Positions 1 to 6,385 of a stretch of 29,756 nucleotides of DNA are shown here, one piece after another. The notes beneath the pieces are model-generated. The model did no database searches. It was not told the origin of the DNA and saw only the letters and a program-made list of their open reading frames with translations. The DNA lies in contig JAYVSZ010000037.1 of the NCBI GenBank assembly GCA_043774925.1, positions 1-29,756 of the forward strand, read 5' to 3'. The DNA comes from JAYVSZ01 sp043774925 (lineage in GTDB: Bacteria > Pseudomonadota > Gammaproteobacteria > Burkholderiales > Methylophilaceae). The position numbers and the translations under genes were made by a program. Each line of letters begins with the position of its first letter. Position 1 is the stretch's first letter.

Positions 1-557
1 TACCAAGTTGGGTCGGTTTTTAATTTGGCTTTAATTGAATCAAACAAACAAATTTCTTCTTCTGATGTTGGTTTTGCAATCACGCTCAAATCTTTTTCAG
101 CTCGCGTACCAAGATGCAATAATAAAGTCGCATCGCCGCCATCGTCGAGGATCATGTTCGTATAGCAACCATCCGCCCACTCAAAAATGCGGTGTGTATA
201 ATCCCAATATTCGGTTAGCGTTTCGCCTTTAATCGCGAACACGGGCGTACCGCCAGCCGCAATCGCCGCCGCTGCATGGTCTTGCGTAGAGTAAATATTG
301 CACGATGCCCAACGCACGTCTGCGCCCAAATCTTTAAGCGTTTCAATCAACACGGCAGTTTGAATCGTCATATGCAGGCTGCCTGTAATGCGCGCGCCTT
401 TTAACGGCTGCGTAATGGCAAACTCTTCACGAATCATCATTAAGCCTGGCATTTCTGTTTCGGCAATGGCGATTTCTTTACGGCCAAAAGCCGCCAAACC
501 AATGTCGGCAATTACATAGTCTTTGGTTTTTACTTTGGTATCGGTCACAGCATTCAT
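1..557 (-). CDS. ahcY: Adenosylhomocysteinase, N-terminal part (runs off window)
   Basis: S-adenosylhomocysteine hydrolase splits SAH into adenosine and homocysteine and so clears the product inhibitor of methyltransferases; it is a cytoplasmic NAD-dependent enzyme. About 185 N-terminal residues are visible, with the gene continuing past base 1. The protein shows the family's N-terminal substrate-domain pattern: DIGLAAFGRKEI near residue 18, then GSLHMTIQTAVLIETL and WASCNIYSTQDHAAAA. Later come a WDYTHRIF segment and MILDDGGDATLLLH, as in the long proteobacterial form. The ATG at 555-557 follows an AAGGA ribosome-binding site; a second ATG at 551-553 is out of frame. The SAH riboswitch in its leader fits this identity. 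metK lies upstream on the same strand but is separated by a terminator, so ahcY has its own promoter. Confidence 0.97.
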   Translation of the reverse strand, partial: MNAVTDTKVKTKDYVIADIGLAAFGRKEIAIAETEMPGLMMIREEFAITQPLKGARITGSLHMTIQTAVLIETLKDLGADVRWASCNIYSTQDHAAAAIAAGGTPVFAIKGETLTEYWDYTHRIFEWADGCYTNMILDDGGDATLLLHLGTRAEKDLSVIAKPTSEEEICLFDSIKAKLKTDPTW

Positions 558-641
558 TTTTAAATCCTTAAAAATCATGAAAGTTTGTAACCAGCAGGGA
601 ATGGAATTTTTGACAAAAGCGCAATTTAGATTTGGCGTTTT

Positions 642-686
642 GTTCACCCATTTCCCGTGTCTGGCACGGTTAAATAATAGGTGAAC
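642..686 (-). promoter_or_regulatory. Expression-platform hairpin of the SAH riboswitch
   Basis: The arm GTTCACC (680-686) can pair with GGTGAAC (642-648), enclosing a second stem CCGTG/CACGG (665-669 with 655-659, 5-nt loop). The 680-686 arm is also the 3' half of the riboswitch pseudoknot, so the two structures exclude each other. This is a plausible switch. No U-tract follows the stem, and the ahcY ribosome-binding site is about 75 nt further on. A second, weaker stem at 613-643 (ACAAAACGC with GCGCTTTTGT, one bulge) may finish the platform. Confidence 0.65.
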
Positions 687-761
687 GCCGTTTGAAAGAT
701 TTTAATCTCCCTAACCGAGCCTAGAGCCAAATTGAATGGCTTTGCAACGTTCCTCAGTTAA
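678..761 (-). promoter_or_regulatory. SAH riboswitch in the ahcY leader
   Basis: On the minus strand the RNA reads AACTGAGGAACGTTGC, then a small AGCCA/TGGCT hairpin, then GGCTCGGTT, and about 20 nt later AACGGCGTTCACC. This is the core of the SAH riboswitch family known upstream of ahcY in beta- and gammaproteobacteria. P1 pairs AACTGAG (753-759) with CTCGGTT, and the pseudoknot pairs GAACG (about 748-752) with CGTTC (683-687). SAH binding is known to raise ahcY expression in this family. The identification is by eye from motif and pairing. Confidence 0.93.
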
Positions 762-783
762 TTTTTACTGCTTTAATGACCGC

Positions 784-811
784 ATTATAGCGAAATCGTT
801 CAGATTGTCAA
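784..811 (-). promoter_or_regulatory. Sigma70 promoter of ahcY
   Basis: On the minus strand a perfect TTGACA (806-811) and a perfect TATAAT (784-789) are separated by 16 bp. The predicted transcript starts near 777, about 18 nt before the riboswitch. Confidence 0.88.
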
Positions 812-846
812 AATTGCACATATAAAATAAACTGATTGATGCGTGT

Positions 847-895
847 AAAAACAACGCCCTGCAAGCCAATATCCATGCGGCTCGCAGGGCGTTGT
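847..895 (-). terminator. Intrinsic terminator of metK
   Basis: A perfect 12-bp stem (851-862 with 884-895) encloses a loop that can pair further (AGCC/GGCT). On the minus strand the stem is followed by a short T-run (847-850). It lies 22 bp after the metK stop and upstream of the ahcY promoter, separating the two transcription units. Confidence 0.85.
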
Positions 896-917
896 TATAA
901 TTACATAAACAATTTAT

Positions 918-2078
918 TTACTTAGCCGCCGCTTTCAACGCAGCCGCTCTATCAGTCGCTTCCCAAGTAAACTCAGGTTCATCGCGGCCAAAATGGCCAT
1001 AAGCCGCTGTTTTAGTGTAAATCGGGCGCAATAAATCGAGCATCTTAACAATGCCTTTTGGGCGTAAGTCAAAATGCTCATTCACTATCTGCGTCAGTCT
1101 TTCGTCAGAAATTTTGCCTGTGCCGTAAGTTTCTAGCATGACAGAAGTCGGTCGTGCCACGCCAATAGCGTAGCTAATTTGCACCATACATTTATCGGCC
1201 AAGCCAGCTGCCACTATATTTTTGGCCACATAGCGTGCCGCATAAGCCGCGCTGCGGTCTACTTTTGATGGGTCTTTACCTGAAAAAGCGCCGCCGCCAT
1301 GTGGCGCTGCGCCGCCATAAGTATCGACAATAATTTTACGGCCAGTTAAACCGCAATCGCCTTGCGGGCCGCCTACTACAAAGCGGCCAGTTGGGTTCAC
1401 CAAATATTTAATCTCACCTTTAATCAGCTCTTTTGGCAACATCGGCTTGATAATTTCTTCAATCACTGCTTCGCGAATGTCTTTTAAATCCATCTCTGGC
1501 GCGTGTTGCGTTGAGACCACCACGGTGTCGATGGAATCGGGTTTGCCATTCACATATTTTACCGTGACTTGGCTTTTGGCGTCTGGGCGCAGCCATGGCA
1601 AACGGCCATCTTTACGCAATGCAGCTTGCCGCTCCATTAAGCGGTGGCTAAGCCAAATCGGCAAGGGCATCAATTGCGGCGTTTCGTTCACTGCATAGCC
1701 AAACATCAAGCCTTGGTCGCCCGCACCTTGGTCTAGCGGGTCGTCATGCGCGCCATCAACGCCTTGGGCGATGTCGGGCGATTGTTTGTCGTACGCGACA
1801 AGCACCGCGCAACCGCGATAATCGATGCCGTAATCGGTGTTGTCGTAACCAATGCGTTTAATGGTTTCGCGTGCCACTTTAATGTAGTCCACATTTGCGG
1901 TGGTGGTAATTTCGCCCGCCAAAACCACCAAACCTGTGTTGGCGAGCGTTTCTGCGGCCACACGAGCGGTTGGATCTTGCGCTAAAATAGCGTCTAAAAT
2001 ACTATCGGAAACTTGGTCTGCGAGCTTGTCTGGATGCCCTTCTGAAACGGATTCAGAAGTAAATAAATAATCGTTCAT
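918..2078 (-). CDS. metK: S-adenosylmethionine synthetase
   Basis: Makes S-adenosylmethionine from methionine and ATP in the cytoplasm. At 386 residues it has the usual family length. Visible motifs are the N-terminal GHPDKLADQVSD (residues 14-25, substrate and magnesium binding), GAGDQG (118-123, the first signature), and the glycine-rich GGGAFSGKDPSKVDRS loop at about residue 260 (second signature). The ATG is preceded by AAGG at 5 nt spacing. It stands upstream of ahcY on the same strand but ends in its own terminator, so synthesis of SAM and removal of SAH are neighbouring yet separately controlled units. Confidence 0.98.
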   Translation of the reverse strand: MNDYLFTSESVSEGHPDKLADQVSDSILDAILAQDPTARVAAETLANTGLVVLAGEITTTANVDYIKVARETIKRIGYDNTDYGIDYRGCAVLVAYDKQSPDIAQGVDGAHDDPLDQGAGDQGLMFGYAVNETPQLMPLPIWLSHRLMERQAALRKDGRLPWLRPDAKSQVTVKYVNGKPDSIDTVVVSTQHAPEMDLKDIREAVIEEIIKPMLPKELIKGEIKYLVNPTGRFVVGGPQGDCGLTGRKIIVDTYGGAAPHGGGAFSGKDPSKVDRSAAYAARYVAKNIVAAGLADKCMVQISYAIGVARPTSVMLETYGTGKISDERLTQIVNEHFDLRPKGIVKMLDLLRPIYTKTAAYGHFGRDEPEFTWEATDRAAALKAAAK

Positions 2079-2172
2079 ATGCGCCTTGAAAAGAAAGTTT
2101 AAAAATTTGAAATGACGCGCCGACTAAAGGCTGAAGCAAGCACGTCAGGACAATGAAAGAGTGCGTATTGTA
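2079..2172 (-). promoter_or_regulatory. metK leader with hairpin and possible -10 box
   Basis: A TACAAT box on the minus strand (2167-2172) could be the metK -10 element, but no good -35 box is seen 16-18 bp upstream. The resulting leader of about 80 nt would hold a 7-bp hairpin, GACGTGC (2140-2146) with GCGCGTC (2114-2120, one G-U pair). It does not match any SAM or SAH riboswitch class that I recognise. Confidence 0.35.
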
Positions 2173-2227
2173 CCTAGTTTTTGTAACTGAAATGTGACTA
2201 TTCTGCAATATTTTCAGCACTAGCGCA

Positions 2228-2254
2228 TTGAAACGCTTGAATTAATGCTATAAA
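2228..2254 (+). promoter_or_regulatory. Extended -10 promoter of dapF, probably giving a leaderless mRNA
   Basis: TTGAAA (2228-2233) lies 15 bp before TATAAA (2249-2254), which is preceded by TGC, an extended -10 pattern. Only 6 bp separate the -10 box from the dapF ATG at 2261, and no ribosome-binding site precedes that ATG. Transcription would start at or next to the start codon. Confidence 0.55.
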
Positions 2255-2260
2255 TACAAC

Positions 2261-3103
2261 ATGAAACTAAACTTTACAAAAATGCAGGGCGCAGGCAACG
2301 ATTTTGTGGTGATAGATGCTTTTTCATCGCCCATTTCACTCACATCCAGCCAAATTAAACACATCGCAAATCGCTTTTTTGGCGTGGGTTGCGACCAACT
2401 TTTGCTGGTAGAAAAAACAGAAACGTCCAATGTAGATTTTCGTTATCGCATTTTTAACGCAGATGGTGGTGAGGTTGAACAATGCGGTAATGGCGCGCGC
2501 TGTTTTGTGCGTTTTGTGGTGGATAAAAATTTAACGCAAAAGCGCGAAATCACCGTAGAAACCGCCAGCGGCGTGATTTCTCTTAAACTGCAAAACGACA
2601 ATCAAGTGACGGTGAACATGGGTGCGCCGCGTTTTGAGCCGGCGCAAATTCCATTTTTGGTCGATACCAAACAAAATCAATATGCGCTAAAACTTGCTGG
2701 CGAAACCATGAGTATTTCTGCCGTTTCTATGGGCAACCCGCACGCGGTGACTTTGGTGGATAATATTGATACTGCAAACGTCGCTGTGCTTGGCCCGCAG
2801 ATTGAAGCGCACGCCAGCTTTCCGCAACGCGTGAATGCAGGTTTTATGCAAATTGTGAACGCGCACGAAATTAAATTGCGTGTGTATGAGCGCGGCAGCG
2901 GCGAAACGCTTGCCTGCGGCACAGGCGCATGCGCAGCGGTTGTTAGCGGCATCCAGCTTGGTTTGTTGAAGTCGCCTGTGCTAGTGAACACACGCGGTGG
3001 GCAACTCAACATTGATTGGCAGGGCCAAGTAAACAATATAATCAAGCCCGTGATGATGACTGGCCCTGCGGAAATGGTGTTTGAAGGTCAAATAGAAATT
3101 TAA
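2261..3103 (+). CDS. dapF: Diaminopimelate epimerase
   Basis: Converts LL- to meso-diaminopimelate, the last-but-one step to lysine and the cross-linking residue of peptidoglycan. The enzyme is cofactor-independent and uses two cysteines. Both are visible: Cys75 in EQCGNGARC and Cys219 in GETLACGTGACA. The N-terminal MQGAGNDFVVID signature and the 280-residue length are standard. The ATG is fixed by the conserved N-terminus, although it has no ribosome-binding site. It begins a plus-strand set with the DUF484 gene (12 bp gap) and xerC, the order known from many proteobacteria. Confidence 0.98.
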   Translation: MKLNFTKMQGAGNDFVVIDAFSSPISLTSSQIKHIANRFFGVGCDQLLLVEKTETSNVDFRYRIFNADGGEVEQCGNGARCFVRFVVDKNLTQKREITVETASGVISLKLQNDNQVTVNMGAPRFEPAQIPFLVDTKQNQYALKLAGETMSISAVSMGNPHAVTLVDNIDTANVAVLGPQIEAHASFPQRVNAGFMQIVNAHEIKLRVYERGSGETLACGTGACAAVVSGIQLGLLKSPVLVNTRGGQLNIDWQGQVNNIIKPVMMTGPAEMVFEGQIEI

Positions 3104-3115
3104 CAAGGGATAAAC

Positions 3116-3772
3116 ATGCAAGAAGACGATATTAAAGCTTATTTACAAAACAACCCGCAATTTTTTGAAGAAAATGCGAGCCTACTTGCCGATATTCACT
3201 TGCCCAGCCCGCATGGCGATGGCACGATTTCGCTGGCTGAGCGCCAACAATTGGCGCAGCGCGATAAAATTAATGCGCTTGAAGAGCGCTTTGCTGAGCT
3301 GGTGTTAAACGCGGAAGATAACGATGCAATTGCTAACAAAATCCATCGATTTACCTTGCTGTTGCAGCAAGCAAAAAGCTTTGACGCCATCGAGCAGCTC
3401 ATTAGCCACCATTTGCCAGAAGATTTCAATATTGCCGAGACTAGCCTGCGCATTTGGTCAGCACCGCTCGATTTGACCAACATTGGCAATCTCGTGTTTA
3501 GCAAATTACCCGAGCCTACGCAAGATTGGGTAAAAAATATTCACAATGTATATTGTGGCGCCACGCCCACCAGTGTCAATGTGGATGATTGGTTTATAGA
3601 GCCCGCGGCCTCCGTCGCTGTGTTGCCGTTGCGAGGCGAGCGTGTGTATGGCTTTTTAGCGCTTTCTAGCGAGCAAGCAGAGCGCTTTTACGTGGGCATG
3701 GGCACCGACTTTTTGCAAAAATTGGGCGACCATATTAGTGCGGCATTGTCACGTCATGTGCAAACTCATTAG
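3116..3772 (+). CDS. DUF484 family protein, GAF-like
   Basis: A 218-residue protein of the DUF484 (YigA-like) family, found between dapF and xerC in many proteobacteria; its function is not known. The N-terminus has the family's 'DDIKAYLQNNPQFFEENASLL' type of opening (residues 4-24), followed by LPSPHGDGTISLAERQ and a predicted coiled segment to about residue 65. The C-terminal half looks like a GAF-type alpha/beta fold, with a run of small hydrophobic strands (VAVLPLRGERVYGFLALSS). No transmembrane segment or signal peptide is seen. An AAGGGA ribosome-binding site precedes the ATG. Its stop codon sits in an imperfect direct repeat. Confidence 0.88.
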   Translation: MQEDDIKAYLQNNPQFFEENASLLADIHLPSPHGDGTISLAERQQLAQRDKINALEERFAELVLNAEDNDAIANKIHRFTLLLQQAKSFDAIEQLISHHLPEDFNIAETSLRIWSAPLDLTNIGNLVFSKLPEPTQDWVKNIHNVYCGATPTSVNVDDWFIEPAASVAVLPLRGERVYGFLALSSEQAERFYVGMGTDFLQKLGDHISAALSRHVQTH

Positions 3773-3805
3773 AATGGTCACGTCATGTACAGACCAATGA
3801 ATAAC
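3749..3805 (+). repeat. Imperfect tandem duplication at the DUF484 gene end
   Basis: The 11-mer TCACGTCATGT occurs at 3749-3759 and again at 3778-3788, 29 bp apart. The sequence after each copy is partly alike (an A/C-rich stretch, then CATTAGAA or AATGAATAA). The first copy encodes the last residues of the DUF484 protein and its stop; the second is non-coding. Confidence 0.55.
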
Positions 3806-3833
3806 GCCTCGCCTTGTAGAATAAATTAGCAAT

Positions 3834-4715
3834 GTGGAATTTTTAGCTGAATATCTTAGTTTTTTAAACTTCGAGCGAGGCCTAAGTCCGCTCACGCGAG
3901 AGAGTTACGCCCGAGACATCAATCGGCTCGTCGAATTAAGCGGCGAAACCGCGCTAAACAAACTACAAAATATCCATATTCGCCGCTTTATCGCCACGCT
4001 GCATTCTAAAGGCCTAGGCGGTAAAAGTATCGCCCGCATGCTTTCCAGTTGGCGTGGCTTTTTCGATTATCTTGTGCAACGTCAAGGTTTTACCAATAAC
4101 CCTGTCATCGGTTTGCGCGCGCCAAAATCACCCAAAACTTTGCCGCAAGCGCTTTCTATCGAGCAAGCTGTAAAGCTGGTGGATATTAGCGATGGCGCGG
4201 TGTTGAGCGTGCGCGACCATGCAATTTTGGAGCTGTTTTATTCGTCTGGTTTGCGGCTAAGCGAATTGGTCAATTTGAATATCGACGCGCTAGATTTTAG
4301 CGATGGTACGGTGACAGTGACAGGTAAAGGCAACAAAACGCGCATCGTGCCGTTGGGCAGCCACGCCATGGAGGCGATTCAAACTTGGCTAAAAAAACGT
4401 GCCGATTTACTCATTAACAACCCCGCTGAGAAGGGCGTGTTTATTGGCTTGCAGGGCAGGCGCATTTCTGCCAGAAACATTCAATATCGCATGAAAGAAT
4501 GGTCGATTAAGCAAGGCATCAACTCATCTGTGCATCCACACATGCTGCGCCACAGTTTTGCCAGCCACGTGTTACAAAGCAGCCAAGATTTGCGTGCCGT
4601 GCAAGAGATGCTCGGCCACGCCAATATCAGCACCACGCAGGTTTACACGCATTTGGATTATCAACATTTAACCAAGGTTTACGACCAAGCACACCCGCGA
4701 GCCAAGAAAAAATAA
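3834..4715 (+). CDS. xerC: Tyrosine recombinase XerC
   Basis: A site-specific recombinase that, with XerD, resolves chromosome dimers at dif. At 293 residues it is typical. Catalytic residues are all visible: Arg141 (SGLRLSEL), Lys165 (TGKGNK), His236 and Arg239 (HPHMLRH), His262 (LGHANIS) and nucleophile Tyr271 (VYTHLD). The SAM-like N-terminal core-binding domain occupies residues 1-90. The start is GTG at 3834: an upstream in-frame stop at 3822 leaves no other usual start, and the ATG at 3832 hits a stop at once. No clear ribosome-binding site is present, so translation may depend on coupling with the gene before it. The basic tail AKKK is copied in a short tandem repeat beyond the stop. 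Confidence 0.96.
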   Translation: MEFLAEYLSFLNFERGLSPLTRESYARDINRLVELSGETALNKLQNIHIRRFIATLHSKGLGGKSIARMLSSWRGFFDYLVQRQGFTNNPVIGLRAPKSPKTLPQALSIEQAVKLVDISDGAVLSVRDHAILELFYSSGLRLSELVNLNIDALDFSDGTVTVTGKGNKTRIVPLGSHAMEAIQTWLKKRADLLINNPAEKGVFIGLQGRRISARNIQYRMKEWSIKQGINSSVHPHMLRHSFASHVLQSSQDLRAVQEMLGHANISTTQVYTHLDYQHLTKVYDQAHPRAKKK

Positions 4716-4761
4716 GCCCAAGAAAAAGTAAGGCTAAGAAAAAGTAAGCCCAAGAAAAAAC
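4701..4761 (+). repeat. Four imperfect tandem copies of a 15-16 bp unit at the xerC end
   Basis: Units of the form GCCCAAGAAAAAGTAA start at 4701, 4716, 4732 and 4748. The first codes for the XerC C-terminus and stop (AKKK-stop). The later ones are non-coding and reach the dgkA stop. The outermost unit can form a 7-bp hairpin with a T6 loop on the minus strand (748-754 and 761-767 past 4000), too weak to call a terminator. Confidence 0.75.
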
Positions 4762-5133
4762 TTAGGCAAAAATAATCAAACCCCACACTACAAACACATT
4801 GAGCAATGCCAAAAACACCGCTGCGCTGCCAATATCCTTCGCGCGTTTGGCCAGCGGATGATGCTCAATTGACGTGTGGTCAACCGTCGCCTCAATTGAG
4901 GAGTTAAGCAACTCTACAATCATCACCAGCAACACGCTGCCAATCATCAACACGCGCGCAAACGCGCTATGGCCCAAGTAAAAAGCGAGTGGAATCAACA
5001 TGATAGACAAAAACACTTCTTGCCGAAACGCATCCTCGTGCTTAAACGCTGCCTTAAATCCCGCGTACGAATATCCAAACGCGTTCATCAAACGCACTAA
5101 ACCAGTTTTACCTTTGTATGGACTTTCCATCAT
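4762..5133 (-). CDS. dgkA: Diacylglycerol kinase
   Basis: Small integral inner-membrane kinase that phosphorylates diacylglycerol, recycling lipid released by envelope glucan or LPS modification. The 122-123 residue length and three hydrophobic segments (about 40-58, 60-80 and 102-122) are those of the prokaryotic family. The hallmark motifs are AFRQE (residues 36-40) and VELLNSSIEATVD, then KDIGSAAVFLAL. Two ATGs lie in tandem (5131-5133 and 5128-5130). The AGAAGG ribosome-binding site is only 2 nt from the first but 5 nt from the second, so the second is the likelier start. It is convergent with xerC and overlaps the edge of the tandem repeat there. Confidence 0.96.
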   Translation of the reverse strand: MMESPYKGKTGLVRLMNAFGYSYAGFKAAFKHEDAFRQEVFLSIMLIPLAFYLGHSAFARVLMIGSVLLVMIVELLNSSIEATVDHTSIEHHPLAKRAKDIGSAAVFLALLNVFVVWGLIIFA

Positions 5134-5164
5134 TGCCTTCTAAAATAACATTTTGGTTTCAATT

Positions 5165-5255
5165 CCGTCATTCTGAGCGTACCGAAGAATCCATTTGTGT
5201 ACCGCCCAAAAGCTGGATTCTTCGCCCAAAGAAAAGCGTCGGCTCAGAACGACGG
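5165..5255. repeat. Palindromic intergenic repeat (TTCTGAGCG type)
   Basis: A near-palindrome. CGAAGAATCC (5183-5192) pairs perfectly with GGATTCTTCG (5215-5224). The outer CCGTCATTCTGAGC (5165-5178) pairs with GCTCAGAACGACGG (5242-5255), with one mismatch. Repeats built on 'TCATTCTGAGCG...GAAGAATCC' are dispersed in many bacterial genomes. It occupies most of the 194-bp gap between dgkA and yggX. A half copy in opposite orientation lies at 6293-6310. Confidence 0.8.
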
Positions 5256-5327
5256 CCGTGCTGCGAATTGTTTTTAATTAATCAAGATGCGTTATCATAC
5301 TGTTTTTAATAGAAATGAGTAAGCAAC

Positions 5328-5600
5328 ATGGCACGTACAGTCAATTGCGTTAAATTAGGTAAAGAAGCAGAAGGCATGGACTTTCCGCCATATCCAGGCG
5401 AGCTAGGCAAACGCATTTATACGAGCGTTTCTAAAGAAGCGTGGGCAGCATGGTTAAAACAACAAACCATGCTGGTGAACGAGAATCGCCTCAGCCTCGC
5501 CGACCCGAGTGCACGCCAATATTTAAAAGAACAAACTGAGAAATACTTTTTTGGTGAAGGTGCAGATACCGCGAGTGGGTATGTGCCGCCTAAAGCATAG
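5328..5600 (+). CDS. yggX: Fe(II)-trafficking / oxidative damage protection protein YggX
   Basis: A small cytoplasmic protein linked in enterics to iron handling and protection of iron-sulphur clusters from oxidants. At 90 residues it has the family length. It shows the conserved start MARTVNCVKLGKEAEG with Cys7, then FPPYPGELGKRIY and the WLKQQTMLVNENRL and YLKEQTEKYFF segments. The ATG is clear; only a weak GAG lies upstream. A TATCAT at 5293-5298 could be a -10 box, but no convincing -35 is seen. The unknown gene at 5604 follows after 3 bp and is probably co-transcribed. In enterics yggX is a neighbour of mutY, which is not present here. Confidence 0.97.
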   Translation: MARTVNCVKLGKEAEGMDFPPYPGELGKRIYTSVSKEAWAAWLKQQTMLVNENRLSLADPSARQYLKEQTEKYFFGEGADTASGYVPPKA

Positions 5601-5603
5601 ATT

Positions 5604-6164
5604 ATGGTAATAGAATACCTAACAGCAATCCTTGTATTTGTTACAGCAATTTATGCTTGGCTTACGCATCAAATGGCAAAAACGAGCAAAGAATCAGTTA
5701 AAGAAATGCAACTACAATCTGAAGCAATGATGCGACCCTACGTAATTGTTTCGCCCTTTGTTCGTCCTCACACAACTTTACTCTACCTCCGCATAACAAA
5801 TACCGGTCGAAATGCTGCAAATAATCTCAGACTGTCAATTGATAGAGATTTTTATCAGTTTGGGCAAGCTCAGAATGATAAAAATCTTAAAAATAAAAGC
5901 GCATTTACCACACCGATAGACAGCTTTCCCCCAAACCAGGAGCTAATATTTGCACTAGCTCAAGGTTGGGTACTTTTTGAAGGAAATGGTAAGCCAGATG
6001 TTTGCCCTGCTCAGTTCACTATTACTGCAAACTATGAGTTCTCAGGTAAGCAAACTGAAGAACGTCATAACATTGATTTGCGTGGCTACTTAGGTAGCGA
6101 AGGTAATCATGACCCTTTAGTAGAAGAGCTAGAGAAAATCAGAAAAATCATGGAGAAAAAATAA
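5604..6164 (+). CDS. Unknown protein with one N-terminal membrane anchor
   Basis: I do not recognise this 186-residue protein. Residues 3-21 form a hydrophobic membrane segment (IEYLTAILVFVTAIYAWL). A charged, probably helical stretch follows (KTSKESVKEMQLQSEAM, about 26-42). Residues 45-155 look like a beta-rich soluble domain, with an Ig- or beta-sandwich-like pattern including LYLRITNTGRNAANNL. The C-terminus (163-186) is a charged helix, EELEKIRKIMEKK. No catalytic motif is visible. It starts 3 bp after the yggX stop with no ribosome-binding site, suggesting translational coupling. The reading frame seems more A+T rich than its neighbours (by eye), and palindromic repeats lie on both sides, which hints at acquisition. 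Confidence 0.8.
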   Translation: MVIEYLTAILVFVTAIYAWLTHQMAKTSKESVKEMQLQSEAMMRPYVIVSPFVRPHTTLLYLRITNTGRNAANNLRLSIDRDFYQFGQAQNDKNLKNKSAFTTPIDSFPPNQELIFALAQGWVLFEGNGKPDVCPAQFTITANYEFSGKQTEERHNIDLRGYLGSEGNHDPLVEELEKIRKIMEKK

Positions 6165-6180
6165 CTGAGCGCACAGCTCG

Positions 6181-6252
6181 GTAGGTTGGGCTGAAGAATG
6201 AAGCCCAACGTTTACCGCGATTGTTGGGTTACGCTGCGCTAACCCAACCTAC
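6181..6252. repeat. Cloverleaf-like palindromic repeat (GTAGGTTGGG type)
   Basis: The outer arms GTAGGTTGGG (6181-6190) and CCCAACCTAC (6243-6252) are exact inverted repeats. Inside lie two more potential hairpins: GTTGGGCT with AGCCCAAC (6185-6209), and GTTGGGTTA with TAACCCAAC (6223-6248, loop CGCTGCGC). Only two of the three stems can coexist with the outer one. Elements of the 'GTAGGTTGGGTTA...TAACCCAACCTAC' kind are widely dispersed in proteobacterial intergenic DNA. It may act as the 3' end of the yggX unit. Confidence 0.8.
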
Positions 6253-6292
6253 AAAACTACTCAGGGAGATGTGAGGAGACGAAACGCAGACA

Positions 6293-6310
6293 GTACGCTC
6301 AGAATGACGG
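6293..6310. repeat. Half copy of the TTCTGAGCG repeat, inverted
   Basis: These 18 bp (GTACGCTCAGAATGACGG) are the exact reverse complement of 5165-5182. Together with the first copy they bracket yggX and the unknown gene in inverted orientation. The rest of the gap to rsmB (6311-6385) shows nothing I can name. Confidence 0.75.
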
Positions 6311-6385
6311 CGTATGAGGAAAGCCCCCACATGGCCAGCAATCAAGTAAAATCAGCGCTTTAGCAATAATTACCAGAAAGTCATC

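Noticed and set aside
662..680. TGGCACGG on the minus or plus strand resembling the -24 element of a sigma54 promoter
   Set aside because: There is no GC at the -12 position with correct spacing, and the bases belong to the riboswitch platform hairpin.
3822..3836. ATG at 3832 as start of xerC
   Set aside because: It is out of frame and meets a stop after four codons; the GTG at 3834 is the only usual in-frame start.
4748..4767. Intrinsic terminator between xerC and dgkA
   Set aside because: The 7-bp stem includes a wobble pair with a T6 loop and overlaps the dgkA stop; more simply explained as part of the tandem repeat.
6170..6310. CRISPR-like or IS end in the repeat-rich gap
   Set aside because: No regular spacing, spacers or transposase; the elements are dispersed palindromic repeats.
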